Shown in pieces: positions 43,339-52,750 of a stretch of 64,000 nucleotides of DNA. The DNA comes from Woeseiaceae bacterium (GTDB lineage: Bacteria; Pseudomonadota; Gammaproteobacteria; Steroidobacterales; Woeseiaceae): the NCBI GenBank assembly GCA_021773055.1, contig JAJFKV010000028.1:103925-167924 (forward strand). Reading direction: 5' to 3'. The position numbers and the translations under genes are program-made. A model generated the notes under the pieces. It searched no databases. It was not told the DNA's origin and saw nothing but the letters and a program-made list of their open reading frames with translations. Positions within the stretch are counted from its first letter, which is position 1; each line of letters starts with the position of its first letter.

Positions 43339-45699
43339 ATGACGTTCGAGATCTCGCTGGTCCTCGGCATATTGGTCATATCGCTGATACTTTTTATTAG
43401 CGAAATCATTCGTATGGACCTAGTCGCATTGCTCGTTCTCGGCGCACTGGCCGTCACCGGCCTGGTCGACTCGAATCAGGCATTCGCTGGATTCAGCAAT
43501 AGCGCTGTCATCACCGTCTGGGCAATGTTCATCCTCAGCGAAGGCCTCACGCGCACCGGCATTGCCGATATTATTGGCCGCCAGGTCATGCGTGTCGGCG
43601 GCCATCGCGAAGTCACCCTGATTTTCGTCATCATGGTCACCGGCGCCGTGTTGTCTGCTTTCATGAACAATATCGGCGTTGCCGCCCTGATGCTGCCGGT
43701 AGTTGTGGAGGTTGCGAGGAGAACCGGCGTCGCTGCATCGCGCCTGTTGATGCCGCTCGCCTATTCGACATTGTTGGGCGGCCTGATGACCTTGATCGGT
43801 ACGCCGCCGAACCTGCTGATCAGCGAGTCATTAGTCCTTGGCGGCTATGAGCCATTCGGACTATTCGATTTCACACCGCTCGGTGGCGTCGTTATGGTCG
43901 TGGGCGTGCTGTTCGTGGTCGTGGGCGGACGGTTTCTATTACCCAAGGTCAGCACCAAGCACGGCAAACATGTCAGCCAACGCAGCCTGCGAGCGCAGTA
44001 CAAGCTACAGGAACGCACGTTCATGATGCACGTTCCGCGCGACTCGGTGCTCGTCGGCAAAACACTCGCAGAATCACGCGTCGGCTCATCGACGGGACTG
44101 ATTATCCTGTCGCTGTTTCGTAATGGCCGAAATGAAACCCTGCCGGGACGCCAGACGGTCATTCGCGGTGGTGACGGGTTGCTGGTGCAGGGCCGAATTG
44201 ACCAGTTTCGCGAACTGCGGCGCTGGAGCGATCTGGTCATCGAACGCGAATCGTCTGTCCTCAAATCCATGGTCGCCTCGAAGGTCGTGTACGCATCCAT
44301 CGTGGTTGCAGACGGGTCACCGGTTGTCGCCGAACTTATTCGACACGCATCGTTCAGAACGCGCTTCGATGTGGCGGTCGTCGGCATTTTGCGAAAAGAC
44401 GGCTACCGCCTGACGAACCTCGCTTATGTGCCAATCAGGGCCGGAGACCAGATTCTCGTTCAGGGTGAAGTTGACTCCATCGCGCAACTCGAGAAATTCC
44501 AGGATTTCGAAAACGTCACAATTTACACACCGGAGCAGCTACGCGAGACCTACCAAACGGATGAGCGCATGTTCGTTGTCCGCGTACCGAAGGACAGTGA
44601 CCTCGCAGAGGAAACTCTTAACAAGAGTCGCCTTGCGGACGTATTCGATTTTCGCCTGCTCGCAGTCTTCCGCGACGGAGAGCTCAGGGTAATGCCGCGG
44701 GGCGATGAAATATTATTCGGCGGAGACTTGCTGCTTATCGAAGGACAGCAAAGCGATCTTGACGTACTGCGCGGCATGCAGGACCTTGAGATTGACACGA
44801 AGGTACCTGGCAATCTCGGCACGCTCGAATCCGAGCGTCTGACCCTGATGGACGCCACACTGGACCCGCGCACCTCACTGACCGGCAGAACCGTCGGCGA
44901 ACTTAATTTTCGTGAACGCTACGGCATAGAGCTTGCGGGTATCTGGCGTGAGGGCACAACGATCGGTACTGAACTCGCCGATGAGCGGCTGCAAATCGGC
45001 GATGCGCTGTTGTTGCTAGGTCCACGCGACCGATTGAAATTGTTGTCGTCGGACTCAGACTTCCTGATTCTTACACCGCTGGGGCAGGAGCCACCCGACA
45101 CGCGCAGAGCACCACTTGCCGCACTCATCATGATGGCGGTTATCGGCGCGGTGATGGCTGGTTATGCGCCAATCTCGGTTGCCGCTGTTATCGGCGGCAC
45201 GATAATGGTGCTGACGGGTTGCCTGAACATGGAGCAGGCCTACCGATCAATTGACTGGCGGGCCATTTTCCTGATCGCTGGAATGTTGCCACTCGGAACC
45301 GCCATGCAGGAAAGCGGCGCTGCTACCTACCTCGCCAACCAGGTGATGGAACTGCTTGGAGACGCCGGCCCATGGCCGGTCATTATGGGTCTTTATATTC
45401 TGACGGCAATGGCAACCATGATCATTCCCACCGCTGCTCTCGTCGTGCTCATGTCGCCCATTGTTTTGTCTGCGATGGCGGACATGGGCGTGCAGCCTGA
45501 AACGGCGATGATGGCAGTTGCCATGGCGGCCTCCGCAAGTTTTACGAGCCCGATATCACACCCGGCCAATATTCTCGTTATGGGTCCGGGCGGTTATCGC
45601 TTTGTTGATTATCTGAAGGTTGGCGTGCCGCTAACAATCGTCGTGTTTATCACGGTGATGGTATTGCTACCGATTATATGGCCGCTGGTGCCCGCATAA
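43339..45699 (+). CDS. SLC13/CitMHS-type transporter with four tandem RCK_C-like domains
   Basis: A 786-residue protein. Residues 1-200 and 590-786 form the transporter, with the paired SLC13-type sequences AYSTLLGGLMTLIGTPPNLL and AMAASASFTSPISHPANILV. In between lie four RCK_C (TrkA-C)-like units, roughly 222-300, 305-385, 400-475 and 490-570. Each has a beta-rich VxxGxT/L...I.GGD.LLV.G pattern. Related proteins usually carry two. Substrate may be sulfate, dicarboxylate or another anion; the soluble domains probably bind a small ligand and gate transport. ATG at 43339. Confidence 0.87.
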   Translation: MTFEISLVLGILVISLILFISEIIRMDLVALLVLGALAVTGLVDSNQAFAGFSNSAVITVWAMFILSEGLTRTGIADIIGRQVMRVGGHREVTLIFVIMVTGAVLSAFMNNIGVAALMLPVVVEVARRTGVAASRLLMPLAYSTLLGGLMTLIGTPPNLLISESLVLGGYEPFGLFDFTPLGGVVMVVGVLFVVVGGRFLLPKVSTKHGKHVSQRSLRAQYKLQERTFMMHVPRDSVLVGKTLAESRVGSSTGLIILSLFRNGRNETLPGRQTVIRGGDGLLVQGRIDQFRELRRWSDLVIERESSVLKSMVASKVVYASIVVADGSPVVAELIRHASFRTRFDVAVVGILRKDGYRLTNLAYVPIRAGDQILVQGEVDSIAQLEKFQDFENVTIYTPEQLRETYQTDERMFVVRVPKDSDLAEETLNKSRLADVFDFRLLAVFRDGELRVMPRGDEILFGGDLLLIEGQQSDLDVLRGMQDLEIDTKVPGNLGTLESERLTLMDATLDPRTSLTGRTVGELNFRERYGIELAGIWREGTTIGTELADERLQIGDALLLLGPRDRLKLLSSDSDFLILTPLGQEPPDTRRAPLAALIMMAVIGAVMAGYAPISVAAVIGGTIMVLTGCLNMEQAYRSIDWRAIFLIAGMLPLGTAMQESGAATYLANQVMELLGDAGPWPVIMGLYILTAMATMIIPTAALVVLMSPIVLSAMADMGVQPETAMMAVAMAASASFTSPISHPANILVMGPGGYRFVDYLKVGVPLTIVVFITVMVLLPIIWPLVPA

Positions 45700-45733
45700 G
45701 CAGCCGCCATTTTGTACAACCTGGAGACAGCCC

Positions 45734-46942
45734 GTGACTGAGAGAGTCATTATAGCAGGCGCCGGACATGCAGCCGGACAAGTAGTAGCCTCGCTCAAAC
45801 AACAGAAATTTGCCGGACATATTGTCTTGGTAGGTGATGAACCTCACCTGCCGTACCAGCGGCCGCCATTGTCAAAGAAATTCCTGTCGGGCGAACTGGC
45901 TCCGGAACGTTTGTACATCAAACCAGAAAGTTTTTACGATGACCCACAGATAGAATTGCGTCTTGAAACCTCGATCACAGAAATCAACTGTGACGACAAA
46001 ACGCTGCGAACCGACAGCGGAGAAATCCCCTATGACAAACTGGTAATTGCACTGGGGTCGCGAGTTCGTCGCTTACCGATCGAAGGCGCAGACCTCGATG
46101 GCGTGCACTACTTGCGGAGTATCGTCGACGTGGAGCAAATTCGGGCGGGTCTGCACAAGAAGAAATCTGCAGTGATCATTGGTGCCGGCTACATCGGCCT
46201 CGAGGTCGCTGCGGTGATCAGGCAAATGGGCCTGGAAGTTACCGTTGTGGAGATGGCCGATCGCGTAATGAGCCGCGTCGTGTCTCCGGAGCTATCGGAC
46301 TTCTACCAGATCGAGCACGCCTCTCAAGGCGTAAAGCTGCGCCTGTCCACGGCTATCACTGCTTTCCACGGCGATGAGCGAGTCAGCGCTATCGAAACCG
46401 ATGATGGTGAACTCATTCCTGCAGATTTGGTCGTAGTCGGCGTCGGTATCGTGCCGAACACTGAGCTGGCTGTCGCTGCAGGGCTCGTTGTTGAAGATGG
46501 AATAGTCGTGAACGACCAATGCCAGACCAGCGATCCAAACATTTACGCCGTGGGGGACTGTACGGCGCACCCGAACTGCATTTACGATCGCCAACTCCGC
46601 CTCGAGTCTGTGCACAACGCTGTGGAACAGGCCAAGACCGCCGTCAGCAACATTTGCGGCAAAGAAATACACTATTGCCAGTTGCCGTGGTTCTGGTCAG
46701 ATCAATACGACCTTAAGCTGCAAATCGCGGGCCTGTCGACAGGCTACGACGACGTCGTTATACGAGGTAACCCGGCTGATCGGTCATTTGCCTGCCTTTA
46801 CTTGAGAGACGGCAGACTCATCGCAACTGACGCCGTGAATTCGCCAAGAGAATTTGTGCAGTCGAAGGCGCTGATTACGGCCCGTGCGGAAGTAGATCGC
46901 GACAAGCTGGTGGACACCGAGGTACAGCTAAAAGATATGTGA
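45734..46942 (+). CDS. ferredoxin/rubredoxin--NAD reductase-like FAD protein
   Basis: A 402-residue pyridine-nucleotide reductase of the putidaredoxin/rhodocoxin reductase type. FAD motif IIAGAGHAAGQVVASL (residues 5-20), the characteristic PYQRPPLSKKFLSGE, NAD motif VIIGAGYIGLEVAAVIR and the second FAD contact IYAVGDCTAHPN, then a Reductase_C domain. It normally passes electrons from NADH to a [2Fe-2S] ferredoxin for a P450 or ring-hydroxylating oxygenase; no such partner is next to it. GTG start at 45734 with GGAG upstream, 34 bp after the transporter, so co-transcription is possible. Confidence 0.9.
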   Translation: MTERVIIAGAGHAAGQVVASLKQQKFAGHIVLVGDEPHLPYQRPPLSKKFLSGELAPERLYIKPESFYDDPQIELRLETSITEINCDDKTLRTDSGEIPYDKLVIALGSRVRRLPIEGADLDGVHYLRSIVDVEQIRAGLHKKKSAVIIGAGYIGLEVAAVIRQMGLEVTVVEMADRVMSRVVSPELSDFYQIEHASQGVKLRLSTAITAFHGDERVSAIETDDGELIPADLVVVGVGIVPNTELAVAAGLVVEDGIVVNDQCQTSDPNIYAVGDCTAHPNCIYDRQLRLESVHNAVEQAKTAVSNICGKEIHYCQLPWFWSDQYDLKLQIAGLSTGYDDVVIRGNPADRSFACLYLRDGRLIATDAVNSPREFVQSKALITARAEVDRDKLVDTEVQLKDM

Positions 46943-46954
46943 GGCTGAGAATCA

Positions 46955-47683
46955 CTACTCGTCGTCGAGTAATTCCTCATCGCCAGATGTGTCATAAACC
47001 AACGATTCATCGATCGGCAATTCGATAACCAGTTGACCCTCTGCAGCGACCGGGCCGCCGTCGACTCGCCACGCATGCATCAGCAAAGACTCAACAGCCA
47101 GCATATCCGTCTCCGCAAAATCACCGCTCCCGCCGGCGACCTTGGCGGTCCCCAATACGCCAGGACCGGCGGTCAAATTAGCCAACCAGTTGCCTGTCCA
47201 GGTATTCGCCGAATTCCGATACGCTGGTAGTACGATGCCGCGAAGATACCCCCAATAATTCTCAGACTGCTCAATAAACAGGCTACCCCTGCCGGGCAGA
47301 TATACATACCAAACGCTGTTGACGAGCGCTTTACCCGAAAATAGCCGGGTCGCTTCCGATAACGACGACAACTTGATTCCCAAACCGGCGACCTGGTTGC
47401 GCCCATCGCTTAGAACCACCACTGAGACAGACGTCTGCCGAATGGATGCTTCCCATAGCTGTAAGACTTTTTCTGGTTGCGGTTTGATCCGCGACTCACC
47501 GTTATTCGAATACAGAATGCTTTCTGCCGCCACTCCGGTATAGGCGAGTGTCACGGTAGGCGCATCAGTTACTGACAGTGGTGATAGCCCTTGCTTGCTG
47601 ATAAACGGATTGTAGGCGACCCCGGCAGCGAACAAAGCCACGCCGACCAGGAATCCGATAATCAATGCACTCGCGTATTTCAT
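46955..47683 (-). CDS. membrane-anchored hypothetical protein, 242 aa
   Basis: No family recognised. One N-terminal helix (ALIIGFLVGVALFAAGVAY) anchors a periplasmic domain with VAGLGIKLSSLSEATRL and VWYVYLPGRGSLFIEQSENYWGYLRG. The acidic C-terminus ends in TSGDEELLDDE. It is a distant paralogue of the upstream gene, sharing the anchor layout, the V.G.G motif, the LPGRGSLF/FPARGTLF block and the final beta-rich part. It overlaps that gene by 4 bp. Convergent with the reductase gene. Confidence 0.8.
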   Translation of the reverse strand: MKYASALIIGFLVGVALFAAGVAYNPFISKQGLSPLSVTDAPTVTLAYTGVAAESILYSNNGESRIKPQPEKVLQLWEASIRQTSVSVVVLSDGRNQVAGLGIKLSSLSEATRLFSGKALVNSVWYVYLPGRGSLFIEQSENYWGYLRGIVLPAYRNSANTWTGNWLANLTAGPGVLGTAKVAGGSGDFAETDMLAVESLLMHAWRVDGGPVAAEGQLVIELPIDESLVYDTSGDEELLDDE

Positions 47684-48258
47684 TCGAGAGGCTCCGGCTC
47701 CGCCGCGCCAACGTAGGTTGCACTTAACTCAATTCGACCCGAAGGCGCATCTTCTTCGCCTGACGTATCAGATACCCAGCGTTCTGCTACAAAACCGGTC
47801 AGCGTCGAAAATTCATCTGTGCCGGTTCTAAGCCGGCCAATTCGGTGACCACCTTCTCGCGGTTCCGGCTCCATATTCACAAACAATGTTCCACGGGCCG
47901 GAAAATGCAAAACCCAGTCAATGATGTTTGCATCTGGCTCCTGCGCCACTGATCGCGCGGCAATACCGATGACAACATCGCGAGCATTGCGCACTTTGAA
48001 TAGTTCTGCGCCAACGCCTGCCAGAATTTCGTCTTGCGGCCAGTCGAGACCCGCCGGCAAACCCGATGTCTGACCCGCTGTACCGACCATGATCCGATCA
48101 ACCGGGATATTGATATGAAAGGATTCCCGGTTGCCGCCATTTGGCGCAACTGAAACGAAAGAGACTTCGCGATGCTGGTCGACCACCGGCACCGCATACA
48201 GCGCGCCAGCCGCCACTGCGACCCCGAGCAATATCCCGAATAAGAAAGTTTTTAACAA
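47680..48258 (-). CDS. membrane-anchored hypothetical protein, 192 aa
   Basis: Paralogue of the gene just downstream. One N-terminal helix (FLFGILLGVAVAAGALYAV) precedes a periplasmic domain with VVIGIAARS, WVLHFPARGTLFVNMEP and a strand-rich end RIELSATYVGAA. The conserved block around the (L/F)P(G/A)RG(S/T)LF motif is shared with its partner. The start appears to be TTG at 48258, with poor ribosome site; the exact start is uncertain. Function unknown; the pair may form a heteromer in the envelope. Confidence 0.75.
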   Translation of the reverse strand: MLKTFLFGILLGVAVAAGALYAVPVVDQHREVSFVSVAPNGGNRESFHINIPVDRIMVGTAGQTSGLPAGLDWPQDEILAGVGAELFKVRNARDVVIGIAARSVAQEPDANIIDWVLHFPARGTLFVNMEPEPREGGHRIGRLRTGTDEFSTLTGFVAERWVSDTSGEEDAPSGRIELSATYVGAAEPEPLE

Positions 48259-48471
48259 AATTTACGCGCCTAATGTAGCTGTGGTGCTAAGTTTAGTTAA
48301 ATTGCAGCTGTCACAACAACGGCTGCCGCCGAATTTGTGACGGACCGCACACGAAAAGACGACCGAACACGTTGATTTGGCAGGAATTCACTTTATAAAG
48401 CGCATTTGCCACACTTGGCGGGCCCGGTACAATTTAGCTGCCTCCGGATGCATCGCGGGAATCGATAGATA
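48259..48471. other. divergent intergenic region
   Basis: 213 bp between the anchored pair (minus) and the sulfotransferase-like gene (plus). Both promoters must lie here. I see no clear terminator, operator or RNA gene. Confidence 0.3.
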
Positions 48472-49212
48472 ATGACAAAGCCAATCTGCTTGTGGTCAGG
48501 CCCAAGAAACGTCTCTACAGCCCTGATGTACAGCTTCCGGGAGCTGCCCGGCGTGCGAGTCATTGACGAGCCACTTTACGGGCATTATTTGCGAGTCAGC
48601 GGCGCCGACCACCCTGGTCGTCAGGAAATACTGGCGGCGATGAACTGCGATGGCAGCGATGTTATTCGAAACCTGCTGTTGCAACAGGCCGAAGACCAGT
48701 CACAAGTGCTATTTATCAAGCATATGGCCCACCATTTACGTGATCTCAACCTGGATTTTCTACACTCAACGAACAATATATTTCTGATTCGTGATCCTCT
48801 GGAAATGCTACCGTCACTCACGATTCAAGTGCCGCAAGCCACTCTTTCCGATACGGGCCTGCAACGGCAGTGGGAAATCTTCGACTCACTCGCCGAATCA
48901 GGTCGGCGGCCCGCAATTCTGGACTCGCGCGAACTGCTGATGCATCCGGAAGCTGTGCTGCGCGAACTTTGCGCGTATCTGCAACTGGAATTCACGACCG
49001 GCATGCTGACCTGGGAGTCTGGTGCGCGAGCCGAGGACGGCATTTGGGCACCGCACTGGTATCACGCCGTGCACGAGAGCACCGGGTTCGCACCGTACAC
49101 AGCAAAGACAGACTTCCCCGACCACCTGCAGTCCTTACTGGATGACTGCAACCCCTGGTATGAAAAGTTGTATCAATACGCGCTGCGCCCCGCTGCAGCA
49201 GGAGACGAGTGA
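48472..49212 (+). CDS. sulfotransferase-like P-loop protein paired with an aminotransferase
   Basis: A 246-residue protein. The N-terminal CLWSGPRNVSTALMYSF corresponds to the PAPS 5'-phosphosulfate loop of sulfotransferases, and FLIRDPLEMLPSL near residue 105 to the 3'-phosphate-binding motif. The C-terminal WYHAVHESTGF region is typical of the sulfotransferase-like domain that plants carry fused to a class IV aminotransferase (branched-chain aminotransferase-like proteins). Here the aminotransferase is the next gene, 3 bp away. The acceptor, and whether it really transfers sulfate, are unknown. Confidence 0.82.
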   Translation: MTKPICLWSGPRNVSTALMYSFRELPGVRVIDEPLYGHYLRVSGADHPGRQEILAAMNCDGSDVIRNLLLQQAEDQSQVLFIKHMAHHLRDLNLDFLHSTNNIFLIRDPLEMLPSLTIQVPQATLSDTGLQRQWEIFDSLAESGRRPAILDSRELLMHPEAVLRELCAYLQLEFTTGMLTWESGARAEDGIWAPHWYHAVHESTGFAPYTAKTDFPDHLQSLLDDCNPWYEKLYQYALRPAAAGDE

Positions 49213-49215
49213 ACA

Positions 49216-50115
49216 ATGAACCTTCCTGATCCACGCAACGCCGATATTCTCATTCACGTTGCTGGCCAGCTTAAGCCGCGAGCAGAAGCATGTATTTCCG
49301 TTTTCGACAGTGTCGTACAAGGTGGTGATGCTGTTTGGGAGGGCTTACGTGTCTACGAAGGCCGTATTGCGGAACTGGATGGCCACCTCGAGCGCCTGCA
49401 AGACTCCGCCAAGAGCCTGGCATTTGTAAATGTGCCGTCGTCCGCTGAAGTTCGCGCTGCGATATTTGAGACACTCGCGGCCAACAGCATGCGCGATAAC
49501 ACCCATATTCGTCTGACATTGACACGCGGTGAAAAAATCACGTCAGGGATGAACCCGTGTTTCAATCAGTCTGGATGTACTTTGATCGTGCTCGCGGAGT
49601 GGAAGCCGCCTGTATATTCCGATGCGGGTATAAAGGTCATAACGGCATCGACACGGCGTAATACACCCGAGTGTCTGGATTCCAAGATTCACCACAATAA
49701 CTTGCTCAATAATATTCTGGCGAGCATAGAAGCCAACGTGGCTGGGGTCGACGCTGCCGTCATGTTGGATGTTAACGGCTTTATTTCAGAAACAAACGAT
49801 ACGAATATTTTCCTCGTAAGACGGGGTCAGATACTGACCCCGCACGCGGACAGTTGCCTGCCCGGTCTCACGCGTCGAATGATTCTTCAGATCTGCGCCG
49901 ATGAAGGCATCCCTGCAATCGAGCGCAACTTGTCCTTAACCGAGCTTTACACCGCCGACGAAGCGTTCACGAGTGGCACGATGGGTGAACTAACTCCTGT
50001 ACTCGCAGCCGACGGACGTGTGATTGCTGCGGGATCCGCGGGGCCCTTAACTGAAAGACTACAGGCTCTGCACCGGCAATTCGCATACGAACATGGAACG
50101 CCACTACCGTCTTAG
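49216..50115 (+). CDS. class IV aminotransferase (branched-chain/D-amino-acid type)
   Basis: A 299-residue fold-type IV PLP enzyme. The start GGDAVWEGLRVYEGRIAELDGHLERL and RTRRN-like STRRNTPECLDSKIHHNNLLNNILA (PLP lysine in SKIHHNN) are clear, as is GFISETNDTNIFLVRRG. The C-terminus AFTSGTMGELTPVLAADGRVI is typical. Such enzymes act on branched-chain or D-amino acids or aminodeoxychorismate. It directly follows the sulfotransferase-like gene (3-bp gap), the same pairing that is fused in plants. Its stop overlaps the convergent gshA by 4 bp. Confidence 0.9.
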   Translation: MNLPDPRNADILIHVAGQLKPRAEACISVFDSVVQGGDAVWEGLRVYEGRIAELDGHLERLQDSAKSLAFVNVPSSAEVRAAIFETLAANSMRDNTHIRLTLTRGEKITSGMNPCFNQSGCTLIVLAEWKPPVYSDAGIKVITASTRRNTPECLDSKIHHNNLLNNILASIEANVAGVDAAVMLDVNGFISETNDTNIFLVRRGQILTPHADSCLPGLTRRMILQICADEGIPAIERNLSLTELYTADEAFTSGTMGELTPVLAADGRVIAAGSAGPLTERLQALHRQFAYEHGTPLPS

Positions 50116-51722
50116 GCGAAGTACTGTCTCAGATATTCGTCCAGGGTCACCGAGTCTGCTGCTTCGATATCCCGCTGACGTTGCAGTGACTCGTCAGCCT
50201 CCCGGCGGAATTGCTCTCTGGCGGTGTCGCCTGGTTGAGCAATCGAAGCAAAATAATCGCGGTGGCCCTCCGCTACCGCAAGTGCGAACCTGAAGAAGCC
50301 GACTTTCCCATCCTCGAGCTCGGCGATAATTCGAGCAGAGGGTGTTGATTCAGTATTATCGACCAGCCCTTGCATCAGGTGAACCGCTTCGAAGTAACTG
50401 TTGTTCTTATCATGCCGATCGATTTCAGTGGCCACCGACAGCATTCCGGTGATTATCTCACTGGCCCATGCATTTAATGAAACCGGCTGACCGAAGCGAA
50501 TTAACTTCAATTCCGGGTCCCGTCCATACTTCGCCGTTTGTGTCTGATTATTCGCAACTTCCTGAAGCTCTTCGTCGCTGAATTTCGGACTCTCCAGCAA
50601 CAAACAGTAGAGCAGTAGCACCTCCATGACACGCATTGTATTTTGGTTGATGCCACACGGGTCGAACAGATTTATATCCAGGGATCGAATTTCAACATAT
50701 TCTATGCCGCCACGTTGCAGCGCCGTTGTCGGCCTTTCGCCTGAGTCAGCAACCCGCTTTGGTCTAACCGGCGAATAGAACTCATTTTCAATCTGCAACA
50801 AATTTGCATTGAGCTGACGGTATCGGCCATCAACTTTCACGCCAATGTCTTTGTAAGACGGTTCTGCCGTTGCGATTGCCTGGCCCAGGTCTCGCACATA
50901 TTCATCAAGACTGTTGAGCGAAATATTGATACGTGACTGATTCTGATTACTGTAACCAAGATCACTCATGCGCAACGAAGTGCCATAGGGCTCAAAGTAG
51001 GTTTCATCGTTGAGTGACTTCATAGCCACTACACTACCGCCTGCAAATGACTTGCACAGCGCGGGAGATGCGCCGAACAAATACAATACCAGCCAGCCCA
51101 TGCGTTTGAAATTCCGAATCAACCCGAGATATTGCTCAGAGCGGAACTCGTCGACACTGGACTCGTTGCCAAGAATGTCCTGATAAGACTTCCAGAAATG
51201 CTGTGGAACGGAATAGTTAAAATGCACACCGGCTATGGTCTGCATCTGACGACCATATCGGTAACCGAGCCCACGCCGATAGATTGTTTTCATCTGCCCG
51301 ACGTTGGATGACCCGTATCTTGCCAGCGGAATTTTGTCATCTTCGGGAATCAGGCACGGCATACTGGCTGGCCACAACATTTCGTCGCCAAGTTCCGAGT
51401 AGGTGAAATTGTGAATATCACATACGCAATGCAACGCTTCCCAGGTCGTCTCGTATGGTGGCGTTACAAACTCCAGCAAAGCCTCGGAAAAGTCGGTGGT
51501 AATATAGCGATTGGTCAGCGCAGATCCAAGACCGACGGGGTGATCAAGCATTGAGAGACTGCCATCAGCGGCAACACGCAAAGACTCCTTCTCAATACCT
51601 TTCCGCCCGCCATACAGGAGATCGCCGCCAGCAGCAGCCACTGCGCTCAGTCGCTTGTTAAATTCGTCTATCAAATGAGTCTTCCTGAATACCGCTGCCA
51701 GATTCGCGACCTGTTTTACCAT
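50112..51722 (-). CDS. gshA: glutamate--cysteine ligase
   Basis: About 536 residues; first step of glutathione synthesis, ATP-dependent, cytosolic. It matches the gammaproteobacterial GshA class: GRKGIEKESLRVAADGSLS, HPVGLGSALTNRYITTDFSEALLEFVTPP, and QTIAGVHFNYSVP. ATG 51722 is chosen as the most likely start because the open frame further upstream (to 51833) overlaps the divergent DUF2845 gene. Alternatives are 51743 and 51764; none has a good Shine-Dalgarno. A small hairpin (AACCACG/CGTGGTT) lies at 51767-51784. Confidence 0.95.
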   Translation of the reverse strand: MVKQVANLAAVFRKTHLIDEFNKRLSAVAAAGGDLLYGGRKGIEKESLRVAADGSLSMLDHPVGLGSALTNRYITTDFSEALLEFVTPPYETTWEALHCVCDIHNFTYSELGDEMLWPASMPCLIPEDDKIPLARYGSSNVGQMKTIYRRGLGYRYGRQMQTIAGVHFNYSVPQHFWKSYQDILGNESSVDEFRSEQYLGLIRNFKRMGWLVLYLFGASPALCKSFAGGSVVAMKSLNDETYFEPYGTSLRMSDLGYSNQNQSRINISLNSLDEYVRDLGQAIATAEPSYKDIGVKVDGRYRQLNANLLQIENEFYSPVRPKRVADSGERPTTALQRGGIEYVEIRSLDINLFDPCGINQNTMRVMEVLLLYCLLLESPKFSDEELQEVANNQTQTAKYGRDPELKLIRFGQPVSLNAWASEIITGMLSVATEIDRHDKNNSYFEAVHLMQGLVDNTESTPSARIIAELEDGKVGFFRFALAVAEGHRDYFASIAQPGDTAREQFRREADESLQRQRDIEAADSVTLDEYLRQYFA

Positions 51723-51812
51723 AACCGCGCCGCACACGCGCATTTTCGCAGAATCAGCCGCCATGAACCACGGCTTCGTGGTTTGGTCTAAACTGGCATT
51801 GAGATATGGCAC

Positions 51813-52211
51813 ATGATCAAAATCAACAGACATAACATCCTCATTGGCACAATGGCCCTGCTTCTAGTACTGGCCAGCACCTCCGCGTTCGGATTTCGTT
51901 GCGGCAGAAAACTCGTCATCGAAGACATGCATGAGCTGCAGGTACGGGAAGCTTGCGGTGCGCCAACGACCTCTCGTCAACTCGGTTATGTCACGCGTGG
52001 CGTCACTATTCCCACGCAGCGAAAATCATCTCCCGGCATCACCACGGAGCGCTTTCCGGGTTACGGCCACTACACAGAGGAGGTCGTTCTGACCGAGTAC
52101 GTTTACAACTTCGGACCGCGCAAGTTGATGCGACGATTAATATTTGAAGGCGGCGTGCTCGTCAAGATTGAAACGATCGGCTACGGATACCGAGAGCAGA
52201 AATCGAAATAG
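51813..52211 (+). CDS. DUF2845 exported protein
   Basis: A 132-residue protein with a signal peptide (ILIGTMALLLVLASTSAFG). The mature part begins FRCGRKLVIEDMHELQVREACGAPT and includes TEYVYNFGPRKLMRRLIFEGG, the DUF2845 pattern; two cysteines could form a disulfide. Small periplasmic protein of unknown function. Divergent from gshA; bactofilin follows 51 bp downstream. Confidence 0.85.
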   Translation: MIKINRHNILIGTMALLLVLASTSAFGFRCGRKLVIEDMHELQVREACGAPTTSRQLGYVTRGVTIPTQRKSSPGITTERFPGYGHYTEEVVLTEYVYNFGPRKLMRRLIFEGGVLVKIETIGYGYREQKSK

Positions 52212-52262
52212 GGTAGTATTCGCCCGGTATCTACGTTTCATTACCTGCGGAGCAGAGGCTGC

Positions 52263-52658
52263 ATGAACGATTCCAGACTTAGACGTATGCGCGACCAGGC
52301 GTCGGGCAAAGCTACACTCATAAACGAAGGCTGCAAAATCAGCGGCGAAATTAGCGGCAGTGGCAATTTTCAGATAAATGGCGAAGTCTCAGGTGACTGC
52401 GACGTTGACGGCACTATCCAGCTGGCCGGAAGTGGACTATGGCAAGGTTCCATCCGTGCCGACAACGTCATCGTAGCCGGCCACGTTGAGGGTGATATCA
52501 CTGCGACTGGCAAGGTCGAAATAACAAAAACCGCGAAGATTACGGGAACAGTTACCGGCGAGGCGATCGCCGTTGCGGAAGGCGCCGTAGTTGAGGGCAT
52601 TATGAAAACTACCGGGCAGTCGGATCCGCTTGAGTTTGTTGAAAAACGGGATAGTTAG
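52263..52658 (+). CDS. bactofilin (polymer-forming cytoskeletal protein)
   Basis: A 131-residue protein with a single bactofilin domain (about residues 18-115). The right-handed beta-helix is shown by short hydrophobic repeats with glycine: INGEVSGDCDVDGTIQLAG, IVAGHVEGDITATGKVEI, ITGTVTGEAIAVAEGAVVEG. Bactofilins polymerise without nucleotide and scaffold cell-shape or division enzymes at the membrane. No M23 peptidase neighbour, which is a frequent partner, is present. Confidence 0.93.
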   Translation: MNDSRLRRMRDQASGKATLINEGCKISGEISGSGNFQINGEVSGDCDVDGTIQLAGSGLWQGSIRADNVIVAGHVEGDITATGKVEITKTAKITGTVTGEAIAVAEGAVVEGIMKTTGQSDPLEFVEKRDS

Positions 52659-52750
52659 CACATAAATTAGACCAGTCTGGATATTTGCCGTTCCCGCCGT
52701 GTGGCAGGTGCTACACTGAACACCGCCTTATGGCCGAATAATAATATGAC

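Noticed and set aside
51723..51833. Longer GshA N-terminus
   Set aside because: It overlaps the start of the divergent DUF2845 gene and has no similarity to the GshA N-terminus.
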